In this document: in pieces, positions 50,256-59,056 of the stretch
How the letters are laid out: each line of letters starts with the position of its first letter
How positions within the stretch are numbered: the stretch's first letter is position 1
Assembly: GCA_036268075.1 (NCBI GenBank)
Contig: DATAUV010000010.1
Span: 1-64,000 of the forward strand
DNA: 64,000 nucleotides
Reading direction: 5' to 3'
Origin: DATARH01 sp036268075
GTDB taxonomy: Bacteria; Pseudomonadota; Alphaproteobacteria; ATCC43930; CGMCC-115725
Position numbers and translations under genes: made by a program
The notes under the pieces: model-generated
What the model saw: the letters and a program-made list of their open reading frames with translations, nothing else
Told to the model about the DNA's origin: nothing
Database searches by the model: none

Positions 50256-51362
50256 CTAGCCGCTATGCGCCGGGGTTGGCGCCGGGGTTGACGACTGGGT
50301 TGGGGGCCAGGGGCGGGCGTTTTCGGCGGCGTCTTCGCGCGAAGGCAAGGGCGCGGTGCGGTCGAGCACCCAGCTTGCGACATCCCGGGCGACCGTGGCG
50401 CCGTCGAGGTCGCGGTAGAGCATGTGATAGCCGTGCGGGTAATAGGCTAGCCGCGGGGTCGTGCCCGGGCTCGTGTCTCGGACGGCCGGGAGACCGCCGA
50501 CGAAAAGCCGTACGGGGTCCGGCGGGATGATCTGGTCATGCGCGCCGTATTGCAGCAACAGCGGCGTCCTGAGCTTGGGCGCCGCGTCGAGCGCCGCGGT
50601 CATCAGGTTGACGAGGCCGTAGACCGCGTCGACCCGCGTGGCCTTGATGATCAGTGGGTCGCGCGCCATCGCCCGGAGCACCGCGTTGTTGTCGCAGGCG
50701 ACGATGCGGAGCTGGTTGCCGGTGAATGTCGCGCTCGGGAACAGCCGCACCATCGCCCACAACCCGATCCGCTCCGGCAGGTTCATCGTCTCGTACCCCC
50801 ACACCGCGGGGGCGCCGAGGATGACGCCGTCGACATCGGGCCTTGGCGTGCCGCTCTCGCCGGTCTCGGCGATGATCGCGACCGCCCCGCCCATGCTTTC
50901 GCCGAGCAGGTACAGGGGGATGCCCGGATAGCGCTGGCGCAACAGCCGCGCGGCGGTCGCGGCGTCGGCGGCGAGCGGCGCGCGGCCGGGCCACAGGGTC
51001 CGGTCGGGCGACGCGCCGAACCCGCGCTGGTCGTAGGCATAGGTCGCGATCCCGTTCTCGGCCCACAGCTTGGCGGGGATCGCGAAGGCGTTGCGGTAGT
51101 CGTTGAAGCCGTGCAGCGCGAGGATCACCGCTTTCGGCTCGGCGCCCGGCGGCAACCACACCTTAAGCGGCAGCGAGACCCCGTCGGCGGCGATGAAGAG
51201 GTCGTCGTCAAGGCGCGGCGCGACACCGGTCGCGGTGGCGGCGCGGGCGGTGCCGATTCCTTGCTGGCGGGCGGCGGCGTCGGTGTCGGGGGCGCAGCCC
51301 GCCAGCACCAGCACGGCGCAGATTGCGGCAAGCCGAGCGATAAAACCGGGACACCGGGTCAT
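50256..51362 (-). CDS. Alpha/beta hydrolase lipoprotein (monoacylglycerol lipase/lysophospholipase-like)
   Basis: The 368-residue protein has a lipoprotein signal (LVLAGC, with Cys23 to be acylated) and a serine hydrolase fold: ILALHGFNDYRNAF near residue 80, QRGFGASPDR, the nucleophile elbow LGESMGGA near 153, the acid in YGAHDQIIP near 275 and His in YPHGYHMLYRD near 310. The family acts on mono-acyl lipids. It would sit on the periplasmic side of a membrane. It ends with a Pro/Thr-rich tail. ATG 51362 is chosen because it gives a clean signal peptide. Confidence 0.88.
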   Translation of the reverse strand: MTRCPGFIARLAAICAVLVLAGCAPDTDAAARQQGIGTARAATATGVAPRLDDDLFIAADGVSLPLKVWLPPGAEPKAVILALHGFNDYRNAFAIPAKLWAENGIATYAYDQRGFGASPDRTLWPGRAPLAADAATAARLLRQRYPGIPLYLLGESMGGAVAIIAETGESGTPRPDVDGVILGAPAVWGYETMNLPERIGLWAMVRLFPSATFTGNQLRIVACDNNAVLRAMARDPLIIKATRVDAVYGLVNLMTAALDAAPKLRTPLLLQYGAHDQIIPPDPVRLFVGGLPAVRDTSPGTTPRLAYYPHGYHMLYRDLDGATVARDVASWVLDRTAPLPSREDAAENARPWPPTQSSTPAPTPAHSG

Positions 51363-51443
51363 TGGATTGCACCGCCGCAACGCGTATCATCCGCCGCCGC
51401 GGCTGGTCAACCCGCCGCCCCACCGCCCTTTCCCGGATGCTTC

Positions 51444-51644
51444 ATGCCCGAATTCGAAACCATCGAGATCGACGACGCGGTCGCCGCCTGCAACGGCAGC
51501 GGCGGCGCGCTCGGCCACCCGCGCGTCTACCTGAACCTCGAGCCCGGCGGCCGCGCCGAATGCCCGTACTGCTCGCGCATTTTCATCAACAAGCGGCTCG
51601 TCCCGCATGGCGCGGACGGCGGCGCGCCGCATTACCCCGACTGA
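51444..51644 (+). CDS. Zinc-finger (CHCC/NDUFS6-like) small protein
   Basis: The 66-residue protein has Cys16, His25, Cys40 and Cys43 (PYCSR) in the C-X8-H-X14-C-X2-C spacing of the zf-CHCC family, whose members include NDUFS6/complex I 13-kDa-like proteins. The surroundings HPRVYLNLEPGGRAECPYC are the core of the family. It lies 12 bases before polA in the same direction, a pairing that may simply be co-transcription. It may stabilise respiratory complex I. Confidence 0.85.
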   Translation: MPEFETIEIDDAVAACNGSGGALGHPRVYLNLEPGGRAECPYCSRIFINKRLVPHGADGGAPHYPD

Positions 51645-51656
51645 CGGAGCGCCGCG

Positions 51657-54461
51657 ATGGAGCTCAACACGGCGGTGCCGCACCATGTCTACCTGATCGA
51701 CGGATCGGGCTTCATCTTCCGCGCCTATCACGCGCTGCCGCCGCTGACCCGTTCCGACGGCATCCCGACGAGCGCCGTGCTCGGCTTTTCCAACATGCTG
51801 GCAAAGCTGCTCGACGAGACCGACGCCGACCACATCGCCGTCATCTTCGACCATTCCGGCAAATCGTTCCGCAACCAGCTCTACGACCAGTACAAGGCCC
51901 ACCGCCCCGACGCGCCCGAGGATCTGAAGCCGCAATTCGCCCTCGTCCGCGCCGCGACGGACGCGTTCAGCGTGTGCCGCATCGAGCTCGAAAACTACGA
52001 GGCCGACGACCTCATCGCGACCTATGCGCGCGAAGCCGAGAACGAGGGCGCGGTCGTCACGATCGTCTCGTCCGACAAGGATTTGATGCAGCTCGTCAAC
52101 GACAAGGTGACGATGCTCGACCCGATGAAAAACCGCCAGATCGGCGACGCCGAGGTGCGCGAGCGGTTCGGCGTCGGTCCCGACAAGGTGATCGAGGTGC
52201 AGGCGCTGGCCGGCGACTCGGTCGACAATGTGCCGGGCGTCCCCGGCATCGGGGTCAAGACCGCGGCCGAGCTGATCAACACCTATGGCGACCTCGAAAC
52301 CCTCCTCGACCGCGCAACCGAAATCAAGCAGCCGAAGCGCCGCGAAAGCCTGATCGAGCATGCCGACAAGGCGCGGCTTTCCAAGGTGCTGGTGACTCTA
52401 GATACCAAGGTGCCGCTGCCCTGCCCGCTCAGCGATTTGCGGGTCAAGCCGATGGACCCGGACAAGCTCCTCCCCTGGCTCAAGGAGATGGAGTTCCGCA
52501 CGCTGGCGACGCGCATGGCGCAGCGGATGAGCGGCGCCATCGCCGTCGCCGAGGCCGCGATCGCCGGCCCGGCCGAGCCGGTAACGCCTGAAATCCTGCC
52601 GTTCACGGCCCCGCACACCTACACGCTGATCGACACGCTCGAAGGGCTCGACACCTGGATCGCGGCGGCGACCGCAACCGGCGCCGTCGCGATCTGGCCG
52701 GCCGCGAGCGCCGTTCCGGGCGCCCGCCCCGCCCTCGCCGGCATCTCGCTGGCGCTGATGCCGGGGATGGCCGCCTATGTGCCGCTCGGCCATCGCGAAC
52801 CGGGGAGCCAGACCAGCCTCGACCTCGCCGCCGAGCCGCCGCGCTCCAACGCCCTGTCTCTCGACGACGCGCTCGCCCGCCTGAAGCCGCTGCTGGAGGA
52901 CCGCTCGGTCCTCAAGATCGTGCCCGACGCCAAGGCCGCCGCGCACATGCTGTTGCGCCACGGCATCGCGCTCGGCCCTTACGACTGCACGATGCTGATG
53001 TCGTACGTGCTCGACGGCGGCCAGGTCGAGCATGCCATCGAACCGCTGACCCAGCGCAGCTTCGACCACGAGCTGTCATCCGCGAAGAACCTGCTCGGCA
53101 CCGGCAGGAACCTGGTGCCGTTCGCCGAGATCGCCCCCGAGACCGCCCGCGACTATGCCGCCGAACGCGCCGACGCCGCGCTCAGGGTCCACGCGCTGCT
53201 GAAATCGCGCCTGGTGCGCGAGAAGATGACCGCGTTCTACGAGACGATCGAGCGCCCGCTCGTGCCGGCCGTCGCCGAAATGGAAAATAACGGCGTCCAA
53301 CTCGACCATCAGGCGCTCGGCGAGATGTCGCGCGATTTCGCCCGCCGCATCGCCGACATCGAGACGGCGATCTATCAGGACGTCGGGCACGAGTTCAACA
53401 TCGGCTCGACCAAGCAGCTCGGCGACATCCTCTTTGAAAAGCTCGGCATGCCGGGCGGCCGCAAGGGCAAGACCGGCGCCTACGGCACCGACGCCTCGAT
53501 CCTCGAACAATTGTCGCCGCTGCACCCGGTCCCCGCCCGCGTGCTCGAATGGCGCCAGCTCACCAAGCTCAAATCGACCTATGCCGACGCGCTTGGCGAC
53601 CAGATAGACCGCGAGACGGGGCGCGTCCACACCACCTACGCCCTCGCCGCGACCTCGACCGGCCGCCTCAGCTCGACCGACCCCAACCTCCAGAACATCC
53701 CGATCCGCACCGAGGAGGGGAGGAAAATCCGCGCCGCCTTTGTCGCCGCGCCGGGCCATGTGCTGCTCTCGGCCGATTACAGCCAGATCGAATTGCGCCT
53801 GGCCGCCCATGTCGCCGACATCCAGGCCTTGCGGGAGGCGTTCCTCGCCGGCCACGACATCCACGCCGCGACCGCGAGCGAGGTGTTCGGCGTGCCGCTC
53901 GAAACGATGGACCGCGAGACCCGCCGCCGCGCCAAGGCGATCAATTTCGGCATCCTCTACGGCATCAGCGCATTCGGCCTCGGCAACCAGATCGGCGTGA
54001 CGCAAGCCCAGGCGGCCGAGTACATCAGGAAGTATTTCGAGCGCTTTCCCGGCATCCGCGCCTACATGGAAAAGACCAAGGCCGAGTGCCGCGAGCAGGG
54101 CTACGTCGAGACGATCTTCGGTCGCAAGTGCTACATCCCCGGCATCCGCGACCAGAACCCGATGCGCCGCGCCGGCGCCGAGCGCCAGGCGATCAACGCG
54201 CCGCTGCAAGGCTCGGCCGCCGACATCATCAAGCGCGCGATGGGCCGCCTCCCCGACGCGCTCGCAGCCGCCGGCCTCAGCGCCAAACCCCTCCTCCAGG
54301 TCCACGACGAACTCCTGTTCGAGGTCCCCGAAGCCGAGATCGACCAAACCGCCGCGCTCGCCAAGGAAATCATGGAAGGCGCCTGCGCCCCCCATTGCGA
54401 AATCTCGGTGCCCCTGGTCGTCGACACCGGCTCCGCCCGAAGCTGGGACGTCGCGCACTGA
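51657..54461 (+). CDS. polA: DNA polymerase I, proofreading site lost
   Basis: The 934-residue enzyme has the 5'-3' exonuclease domain (residues 1-295; DGSGFIFRAYHALP, EADDLIATYA, SSDKDLMQLV, DNVPGVPGIG) and the polymerase domain with motif A DYSQIE (Asp707), motif B RRAKAINFG (Lys760) and motif C HDE (His883, Asp884). The 3'-5' exonuclease domain (about 310-510) keeps its fold but the catalytic carboxylates of E. coli Asp355, Glu357, Asp424 and Asp501 are replaced: AIWPAASA at 345-352, KIVPDAKAAA at 420-429 and Arg504 in YAAERAD. It should replicate and repair without proofreading. Confidence 0.96.
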   Translation: MELNTAVPHHVYLIDGSGFIFRAYHALPPLTRSDGIPTSAVLGFSNMLAKLLDETDADHIAVIFDHSGKSFRNQLYDQYKAHRPDAPEDLKPQFALVRAATDAFSVCRIELENYEADDLIATYAREAENEGAVVTIVSSDKDLMQLVNDKVTMLDPMKNRQIGDAEVRERFGVGPDKVIEVQALAGDSVDNVPGVPGIGVKTAAELINTYGDLETLLDRATEIKQPKRRESLIEHADKARLSKVLVTLDTKVPLPCPLSDLRVKPMDPDKLLPWLKEMEFRTLATRMAQRMSGAIAVAEAAIAGPAEPVTPEILPFTAPHTYTLIDTLEGLDTWIAAATATGAVAIWPAASAVPGARPALAGISLALMPGMAAYVPLGHREPGSQTSLDLAAEPPRSNALSLDDALARLKPLLEDRSVLKIVPDAKAAAHMLLRHGIALGPYDCTMLMSYVLDGGQVEHAIEPLTQRSFDHELSSAKNLLGTGRNLVPFAEIAPETARDYAAERADAALRVHALLKSRLVREKMTAFYETIERPLVPAVAEMENNGVQLDHQALGEMSRDFARRIADIETAIYQDVGHEFNIGSTKQLGDILFEKLGMPGGRKGKTGAYGTDASILEQLSPLHPVPARVLEWRQLTKLKSTYADALGDQIDRETGRVHTTYALAATSTGRLSSTDPNLQNIPIRTEEGRKIRAAFVAAPGHVLLSADYSQIELRLAAHVADIQALREAFLAGHDIHAATASEVFGVPLETMDRETRRRAKAINFGILYGISAFGLGNQIGVTQAQAAEYIRKYFERFPGIRAYMEKTKAECREQGYVETIFGRKCYIPGIRDQNPMRRAGAERQAINAPLQGSAADIIKRAMGRLPDALAAAGLSAKPLLQVHDELLFEVPEAEIDQTAALAKEIMEGACAPHCEISVPLVVDTGSARSWDVAH

Positions 54462-54502
54462 GCGTCCATCCAAATGGCGGCGCTTGCGCATCCTCTCCAT
54501 CC

Positions 54503-54582
54503 GTCATCCCGGCGAAGGCCGGGACCCACTGGTCAGCCGCTCGTGCGTTTGAACCGTGGGTCCCGGCCTGCGCCGGGATGAC
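54503..54582. repeat. Type C hairpin repeat (GTCATCCCGGCG family)
   Basis: GTCATCCCGGCGAAGGCCGG is paired with CCGGCCTGCGCCGGGATGAC. It lies 42 bases after the polA stop and may stop the polA transcript. Confidence 0.85.
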
Positions 54583-54681
54583 GTCTGAATGGGTGGAGCG
54601 GGCTGAAGGAGACCGCAATCGGCGGGAAGAACACCTCGTCTGAACCTCTTATCTCCGCTCCATCAGCTTAAGGAGCGAGCC

Positions 54682-55152
54682 ATGAGTTTTCGCATCACCG
54701 GCCTTCCGGCCGAGCAATTCGCACCGCTGTTCGACCTGTCCGACGAGGCGCTCGCCCGGCGTGGCGCGGTGCGGCAGGTCGCCGACGGGCGCTGTCCCGG
54801 CTATCCCTGCCGGATCAGCCTGACCGACTCCGAGCCGGGCGACGAGCTGATCCTCGTCAACCATGAGCATCACCCTGTCGACTCGCCGTACCGCATGCGC
54901 TTCGCGATTTACGTCCGCCGCGGCGAGGAGACATTTGATGCCGTCGACCGGGTGCCCGAGCAGCTCCGCATCCGCACCCTCGCCGCGCGCGCCTTCGATA
55001 CGAACGCGATGATGGTCGGGTGGGAACTGGTCGACGGGCGCGAGCTGGAGGCTGCCATCGAGCGTCTTTTCGCCAACCCGCGCGCCGCCTACGTCCACCT
55101 CCACTACGCGGCGCCCGGGTGCTACGCGGCCCGCGTCGACCGAGCCCGATAG
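54682..55152 (+). CDS. DUF1203 family protein
   Basis: The 156-residue protein matches DUF1203 over its full length: SFRITGLPAEQFAPLFDLSD at the start, then GYPCRISLTDSEPGDELILV, HHPVDSPYRMRFAIYVRRG and the final YVHLHYAAPGCYAARVDR. The fold and function of the family are not established. AAGGAG precedes the ATG. It stands between polA and the AAA ATPase gene on the same strand. Confidence 0.88.
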   Translation: MSFRITGLPAEQFAPLFDLSDEALARRGAVRQVADGRCPGYPCRISLTDSEPGDELILVNHEHHPVDSPYRMRFAIYVRRGEETFDAVDRVPEQLRIRTLAARAFDTNAMMVGWELVDGRELEAAIERLFANPRAAYVHLHYAAPGCYAARVDRAR

Positions 55153-55224
55153 CTTTCGTAGGCCCATAGGCTTTCGTAAACCTATCCGGGTCACACTCCG
55201 GGCGGCGATTGCCGGGAGTGGGTC

Positions 55225-56682
55225 ATGCGTCTGGGCGAAATCCTCGTCGGCGGCGGGCTGGTCGGCGTCAGCGATGTCGAGGCCGCGATCGCGCGGCAGA
55301 AGGTCGAAGGCGGCCGGCTCGGCGAGAATTTGATCGCGCTCGGGCACCTCACCGCCGACGACCTCTCCAAGGTGCTGAGCGCCGTGCCGACGCCGCCGAC
55401 GAGCGTCGCCGACACCGGCATCAACCCGCGCAACCTCGTCAATTTGCTGCTCAAGCTGATGCATCTCGAATCGCTCGAGACCATCCCCGAGCTGAGCGAG
55501 CGGATGCGATTGCCGTCGCGCGTCGTGCAGGAGCTGATCGACGAGGCGACCCAGCTCCGCTACGTCCAGGCGATGGGCGCCGTCTCGGGCCAGGCCGCGT
55601 TCGGCATCCGCTACGCGCTCGGCGAGCAGGGCCGCACCGCCGCCCGCGACGCGACCGAGCAGAACGCCTATCTCGGCCCCGCGCCGGTGCCGCTGACGGT
55701 CTACCAGCAGCAGATCCACCGCCAGCGCGTGTCGAACGAGATGCTCGACGCCGAGGCGCTGCGCAAAGGCTTCGCCGGCCTCGTCGTGCCCGACCATTAT
55801 CTCCACAAGCTGCTGCCGGCGATCAGCGCCGGGCGCACGGTGCTGCTGTTCGGCCCGCCCGGCAACGGCAAGACCACGCTCGCAACCCGCGTCGGCAAGC
55901 TCTTCCGCGACGTGATCTACGTGCCCTATGCTGTCGATATCGCCGGCCAGATCATGCGCGTCTATGACCCGGCTCTGCACCTGCAGCCGGTGTCGGAGGA
56001 GGAGGCCGGGTTTCTCGCCAATGACGGCGGGTTTCAGCGCGAGCGGTTCGACGAGCGCTGGGTCGCCTGCCGCCGCCCGGTCGTGGTCGCGGGCGGCGAA
56101 CTGACGATGGACATGCTCGACCTGCAATACACGGCCGACACCAAATTCTACGACGCGCCGCTTCATGTGAAGGCGCTCAACGGCATGTTCCTGATCGACG
56201 ATTTCGGCCGCCAGAAATTCAGCCCGACCGAATTGCTGAACCGCTGGATCGTGCCGATGGAAAACCAGATCGACTATCTGCGGCTCAACAGCGGCGCGAC
56301 CTTCTCATTGCCGTTCGACGAGCTGGTGGTGTTCTCGACCAACCTCAAGCCGTCGGATCTGATGGACCCGGCCTTCCTCCGCCGCATCCCCTACAAGATC
56401 AAGCTGTTCTCGCCGAGCCGCGACGAATACCACCAGATCTTCAGCGCGGTCGCGAAGCATTACGGCCTCGGCCTCCCCGAAGACGTGTTCGATTTCGTCG
56501 TCAAGCGCCTCGACCGCCAGTTCGGCCTCGCCTATTACCAGCCGAAATTCGTCTGCGAGCAGGTCGTCGAGGCCTGCAAATGCTACGGCATCCCGCCACT
56601 GTTGACCGTAGACCGCGCCCGCGAGGCCCTCGCCAATTTGTATTTCGACATCGAGGACGAGCAGGACGGCGAGCTGCAGTGA
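55225..56682 (+). CDS. AAA ATPase with N-terminal GspE/MshE-like domain
   Basis: The 485-residue protein has an N-terminal domain (residues 1-60; RLGEILVGGGLVGVSDVEAA...GGRLGENLIALGHLTADDLS) of the type found before GspE/PilB-like ATPases, then a helical linker and a P-loop ATPase with Walker A GPPGNGKTT near residues 210-217 and Walker B LIDDFG near 323. The core is more like a MoxR/AAA ATPase than a secretion ATPase. GGGAG precedes the ATG. Its TGA is created by a type A repeat that starts in the stop codon. Partners are not evident. Confidence 0.8.
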   Translation: MRLGEILVGGGLVGVSDVEAAIARQKVEGGRLGENLIALGHLTADDLSKVLSAVPTPPTSVADTGINPRNLVNLLLKLMHLESLETIPELSERMRLPSRVVQELIDEATQLRYVQAMGAVSGQAAFGIRYALGEQGRTAARDATEQNAYLGPAPVPLTVYQQQIHRQRVSNEMLDAEALRKGFAGLVVPDHYLHKLLPAISAGRTVLLFGPPGNGKTTLATRVGKLFRDVIYVPYAVDIAGQIMRVYDPALHLQPVSEEEAGFLANDGGFQRERFDERWVACRRPVVVAGGELTMDMLDLQYTADTKFYDAPLHVKALNGMFLIDDFGRQKFSPTELLNRWIVPMENQIDYLRLNSGATFSLPFDELVVFSTNLKPSDLMDPAFLRRIPYKIKLFSPSRDEYHQIFSAVAKHYGLGLPEDVFDFVVKRLDRQFGLAYYQPKFVCEQVVEACKCYGIPPLLTVDRAREALANLYFDIEDEQDGELQ

Positions 56683-56709
56683 TGGGCTGAGCACCGCGAA
56701 GCCCATCAA
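56681..56709. repeat. Type A repeat overlapping a stop codon
   Basis: GATGGGCTGAGCACCGCGAA followed by GCCCATCAA starts within the TGA stop of the AAA ATPase gene. Its insertion probably set the present 3' end of that gene. Confidence 0.7.
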
Positions 56710-56720
56710 ATCCCACCGGC

Positions 56721-57146
56721 CTAATCTGCTTTGATAAACCGGTCGATCTTGCGAACCCTGAAGCGCCACCCCTCGGCGGTCTTCACCATCTCGTCGACAT
56801 AACCCCCGCCCGAGCCGATTTTCGGTCCCTCGGGGCTGTTGGTCGCGACCATCCAGTTCGAGCGCACACCCGCCTTCGCGCCGTCCAGCTTGATGACGAT
56901 GTTGGTCGTCAGGTGGATGCCGCGCGGGCGCGGCTGGGGCGGGCCTGTGCGGAGGCGTGCGGCCTGGGCGGCGATCGCGGGACGGCCGGTGGCGGCGCCG
57001 AACGCGGTGTCCCAGGTGCCGTCCTCGGTGAACAGCGCCGCCATCTCGTCGAAACGCCCGCCGTCGAGGCGGAAGCAATATTCGGCCAGCACCTCGCGAA
57101 TGGCGTCCTTTTCCTCGAGATCGGATGGCCTGGGGTCGGATGGCAT
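56721..57146 (-). CDS. SnoaL/NTF2-like fold protein
   Basis: The 141-residue protein has the NTF2-like cone fold: DAIREVLAEYCFRLDGGRFDEMAALFTEDGTWDT at the N-terminus, then IHLTTNIVIKLDGAKAGVRSNWMVAT strands and VKTAEGWRFRVRKIDRFIK. It is close to ketosteroid-isomerase-like and aromatic dioxygenase beta-like proteins. GGGAGACTCCC precedes the ATG at 57146. The upstream MFS gene ends 11 bases before it, so the two are co-transcribed. Substrate unknown. Confidence 0.83.
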   Translation of the reverse strand: MPSDPRPSDLEEKDAIREVLAEYCFRLDGGRFDEMAALFTEDGTWDTAFGAATGRPAIAAQAARLRTGPPQPRPRGIHLTTNIVIKLDGAKAGVRSNWMVATNSPEGPKIGSGGGYVDEMVKTAEGWRFRVRKIDRFIKAD

Positions 57147-57157
57147 GGGAGTCTCCC

Positions 57158-58384
57158 TCAGCGAGCGTTCGCCGCCGCCTCGATCGGCCACAGCGCCGAC
57201 CGCCAGCGCAGCGCGATCAACCCTGTCAGCGCCACGCCGATCGCGCAATAGACCGAGCAGGTCCGGGCAAACCCGAACCGCTCGATCAGCGCACCGGCAA
57301 TCAACAGCCCGATCGGCACGCCATAGATGCACAGCATCCGCACCCCCATGACCCGCCCGCGGAACCGCTCGCCGGCGCCGGCCAGCAGCATCACCGACAT
57401 CGGCACGAGGCTGAGGCTTTGCGAGACGCCGGCGACGACCAGCATCACGCGCCCGCTAGCCGGCCCCGGCATGTTCACGAAAATCAGCAGCATCGCGTAC
57501 CAGCCAAAGGCAAAGACCAGCATCATCCGCGCCGGCCGGATCGAGCGCCCGGCGAGGCCACACACGATCGAGCCGATCAGCGACCCGGCGGCAAAGCTCG
57601 CCACCAGCGTCCCCAGCCCCGCCTGGCCGATGTGGTACACGTCCTTGGCGACATAGGGCAGCAGCCCCGAGGTCACCGGAAACGCGGTCAAATTAACGAG
57701 GAACGCCAGCCACATCGCCGCCAGCGAGCACGGCGTGTCCCACACATAGGAGAGCCCCTCGACCAGGTCGCGCCACAGCGTCGGCTGCACCGTGCCCAGC
57801 GCCGCGAACCGCACCCGCGGCCTGGCGATGCCGAGGCTCAGCAGAAAGCCGCTGAAATAAAAGCTGGCGATGACGACATAGACCACCCCCATGCCGAACG
57901 CCGCGAACAGCCCCGCCCCCGCCAAGGCCCCGGCGATGCGGGCGGAATCGGCGGTCGTGCGCGAGACGCCCATCGTCGCCATCAGCCGGTCGGAGGGGAT
58001 CGTCTCGGCGACCAGCGCGTTCCGCACGGCCTGGTCCGACGGCCGGATCAGCCCGGACAGGGTCGTCACCCCGAACACCTCCAGCGGATGCAAATGGCCG
58101 GAAAAGGCAAGCACGGTCACGCATGACGCCAGCACCGTATAGCTCGCCCGCATCGTGCACAGCACGCGGCGGTGCCCGATCCGGTCGCCGGCCATCCCGA
58201 TCAGCGGCGCCAGCAGCACGCCGAGATACTGCAACGCCCAGAACAGCGTCAGCAGCACCACCGATCCGGTCTCGACCAGGATGAACCAGCTCAGCACCAG
58301 ATTCTCCATCTCGGTGCCCCACGAGGTCAGCAGGTCGGCGGGCCACTGAAAGCGAAAGCTGCGCACCCGGAACGGCGCCAGCAT
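57158..58384 (-). CDS. MFS transporter (MFS_3/enterobactin exporter-like)
   Basis: The 408-residue membrane protein has 12 predicted spans, starting with a short cytoplasmic FRVRSFRFQWPADLLTSWG and WFILVETGSVVLLTLFWALQYLG. The motif between TM2 and TM3 is MAGDRIGHRRVLCTMRASY, and the end is a hydrophilic tail. It resembles MFS_3 members such as EntS-type exporters. ATG 58384 has GGGAGCGGCG upstream; ATG 58408 lacks such a site. It heads a two-gene unit with the SnoaL-like gene. Confidence 0.83.
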   Translation of the reverse strand: MLAPFRVRSFRFQWPADLLTSWGTEMENLVLSWFILVETGSVVLLTLFWALQYLGVLLAPLIGMAGDRIGHRRVLCTMRASYTVLASCVTVLAFSGHLHPLEVFGVTTLSGLIRPSDQAVRNALVAETIPSDRLMATMGVSRTTADSARIAGALAGAGLFAAFGMGVVYVVIASFYFSGFLLSLGIARPRVRFAALGTVQPTLWRDLVEGLSYVWDTPCSLAAMWLAFLVNLTAFPVTSGLLPYVAKDVYHIGQAGLGTLVASFAAGSLIGSIVCGLAGRSIRPARMMLVFAFGWYAMLLIFVNMPGPASGRVMLVVAGVSQSLSLVPMSVMLLAGAGERFRGRVMGVRMLCIYGVPIGLLIAGALIERFGFARTCSVYCAIGVALTGLIALRWRSALWPIEAAANAR

Positions 58385-58517
58385 CGCCGCTCCCGACAAG
58401 AGCGTCATCGCGCCGACCCGGCATTGCCAACACCGAGATTCGCTATAGAACCCCGGTGGTTAACCCGATCGCCCGGGTCTCCGTTGCGTGCAAGGGTGGG
58501 TCGCGAAAAAGGTATGC

Positions 58518-58685
58518 ATGACTGACCTGCTTTACCGACTGTTGTGCACCGCAACATATACCCCTATCTACAACCTCGACGACCCAGAACTTTCGAGCAG
58601 AGAACGTCAACTGCACAACGTTCAAGCAGTTTTTAACCAAACCCGTCTGAGATTGGACCGGGGCGACGGTCAGAACATGGAGTAA
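58518..58685 (+). CDS. Possible short ORF upstream of small membrane protein
   Basis: A 55-codon frame (MTDLLYRLLCTATYTPIYNL...) has AAAGG 6 bases upstream of its ATG and ends 5 bases before the next start. It has less G+C than its surroundings and no recognised family. It could be a real leader-like gene or just the leader region of the next gene. Confidence 0.3.
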   Translation: MTDLLYRLLCTATYTPIYNLDDPELSSRERQLHNVQAVFNQTRLRLDRGDGQNME

Positions 58686-58690
58686 GGGGC

Positions 58691-58942
58691 ATGCGCTTAG
58701 CACCTAAACTGTTGACCAAATCGGGCCAGCCCCGCGAGTTTCTGCGGCGCGTCGACAAAATCGCCGGCGACCTCAACGTCGTGCTGTTCATCTTCATGGT
58801 CGGGCTGGCGACGCTCGACTTCACGTTCCTCGTGACCCAGAAGGTCGTCGAGAGCCTGCCGCCGGCGACCCGGATCGTCCACGACCAGTCCGATTCGATC
58901 TTCGATCAGAACCGGGTGCCGCCCACCGACCCGTCCAAGTAG
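58691..58942 (+). CDS. Small single-span membrane protein, unknown
   Basis: The 83-residue protein has a basic N-terminus, one hydrophobic helix (VVLFIFMVGLATLDFTFLVT near residues 31-50) and a charged C-terminus (ATRIVHDQSDSIFDQNRVPP). AAGGGG stands before the ATG. It lies 114 bases before the mlrC-like gene on the same strand. I know no family for it. Confidence 0.6.
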   Translation: MRLAPKLLTKSGQPREFLRRVDKIAGDLNVVLFIFMVGLATLDFTFLVTQKVVESLPPATRIVHDQSDSIFDQNRVPPTDPSK

Positions 58943-59056
58943 GCCGCTGCCGCCCGCCTGGGCGGCCGCGGGCTTTCACCGATCGCGAGCAGGCTTGCGC
59001 CGGCCAGGCTTCGCCCCCGTAATGGCGGCAACCGCTTTTCGGGGGAGCACTGGCCG

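Noticed and set aside
58443..58703. Minus-strand 86-codon frame in the gap before the small membrane protein
   Set aside because: It covers the probable promoter and start of the opposite-strand gene and shows no conserved motif or good ribosome-binding site.
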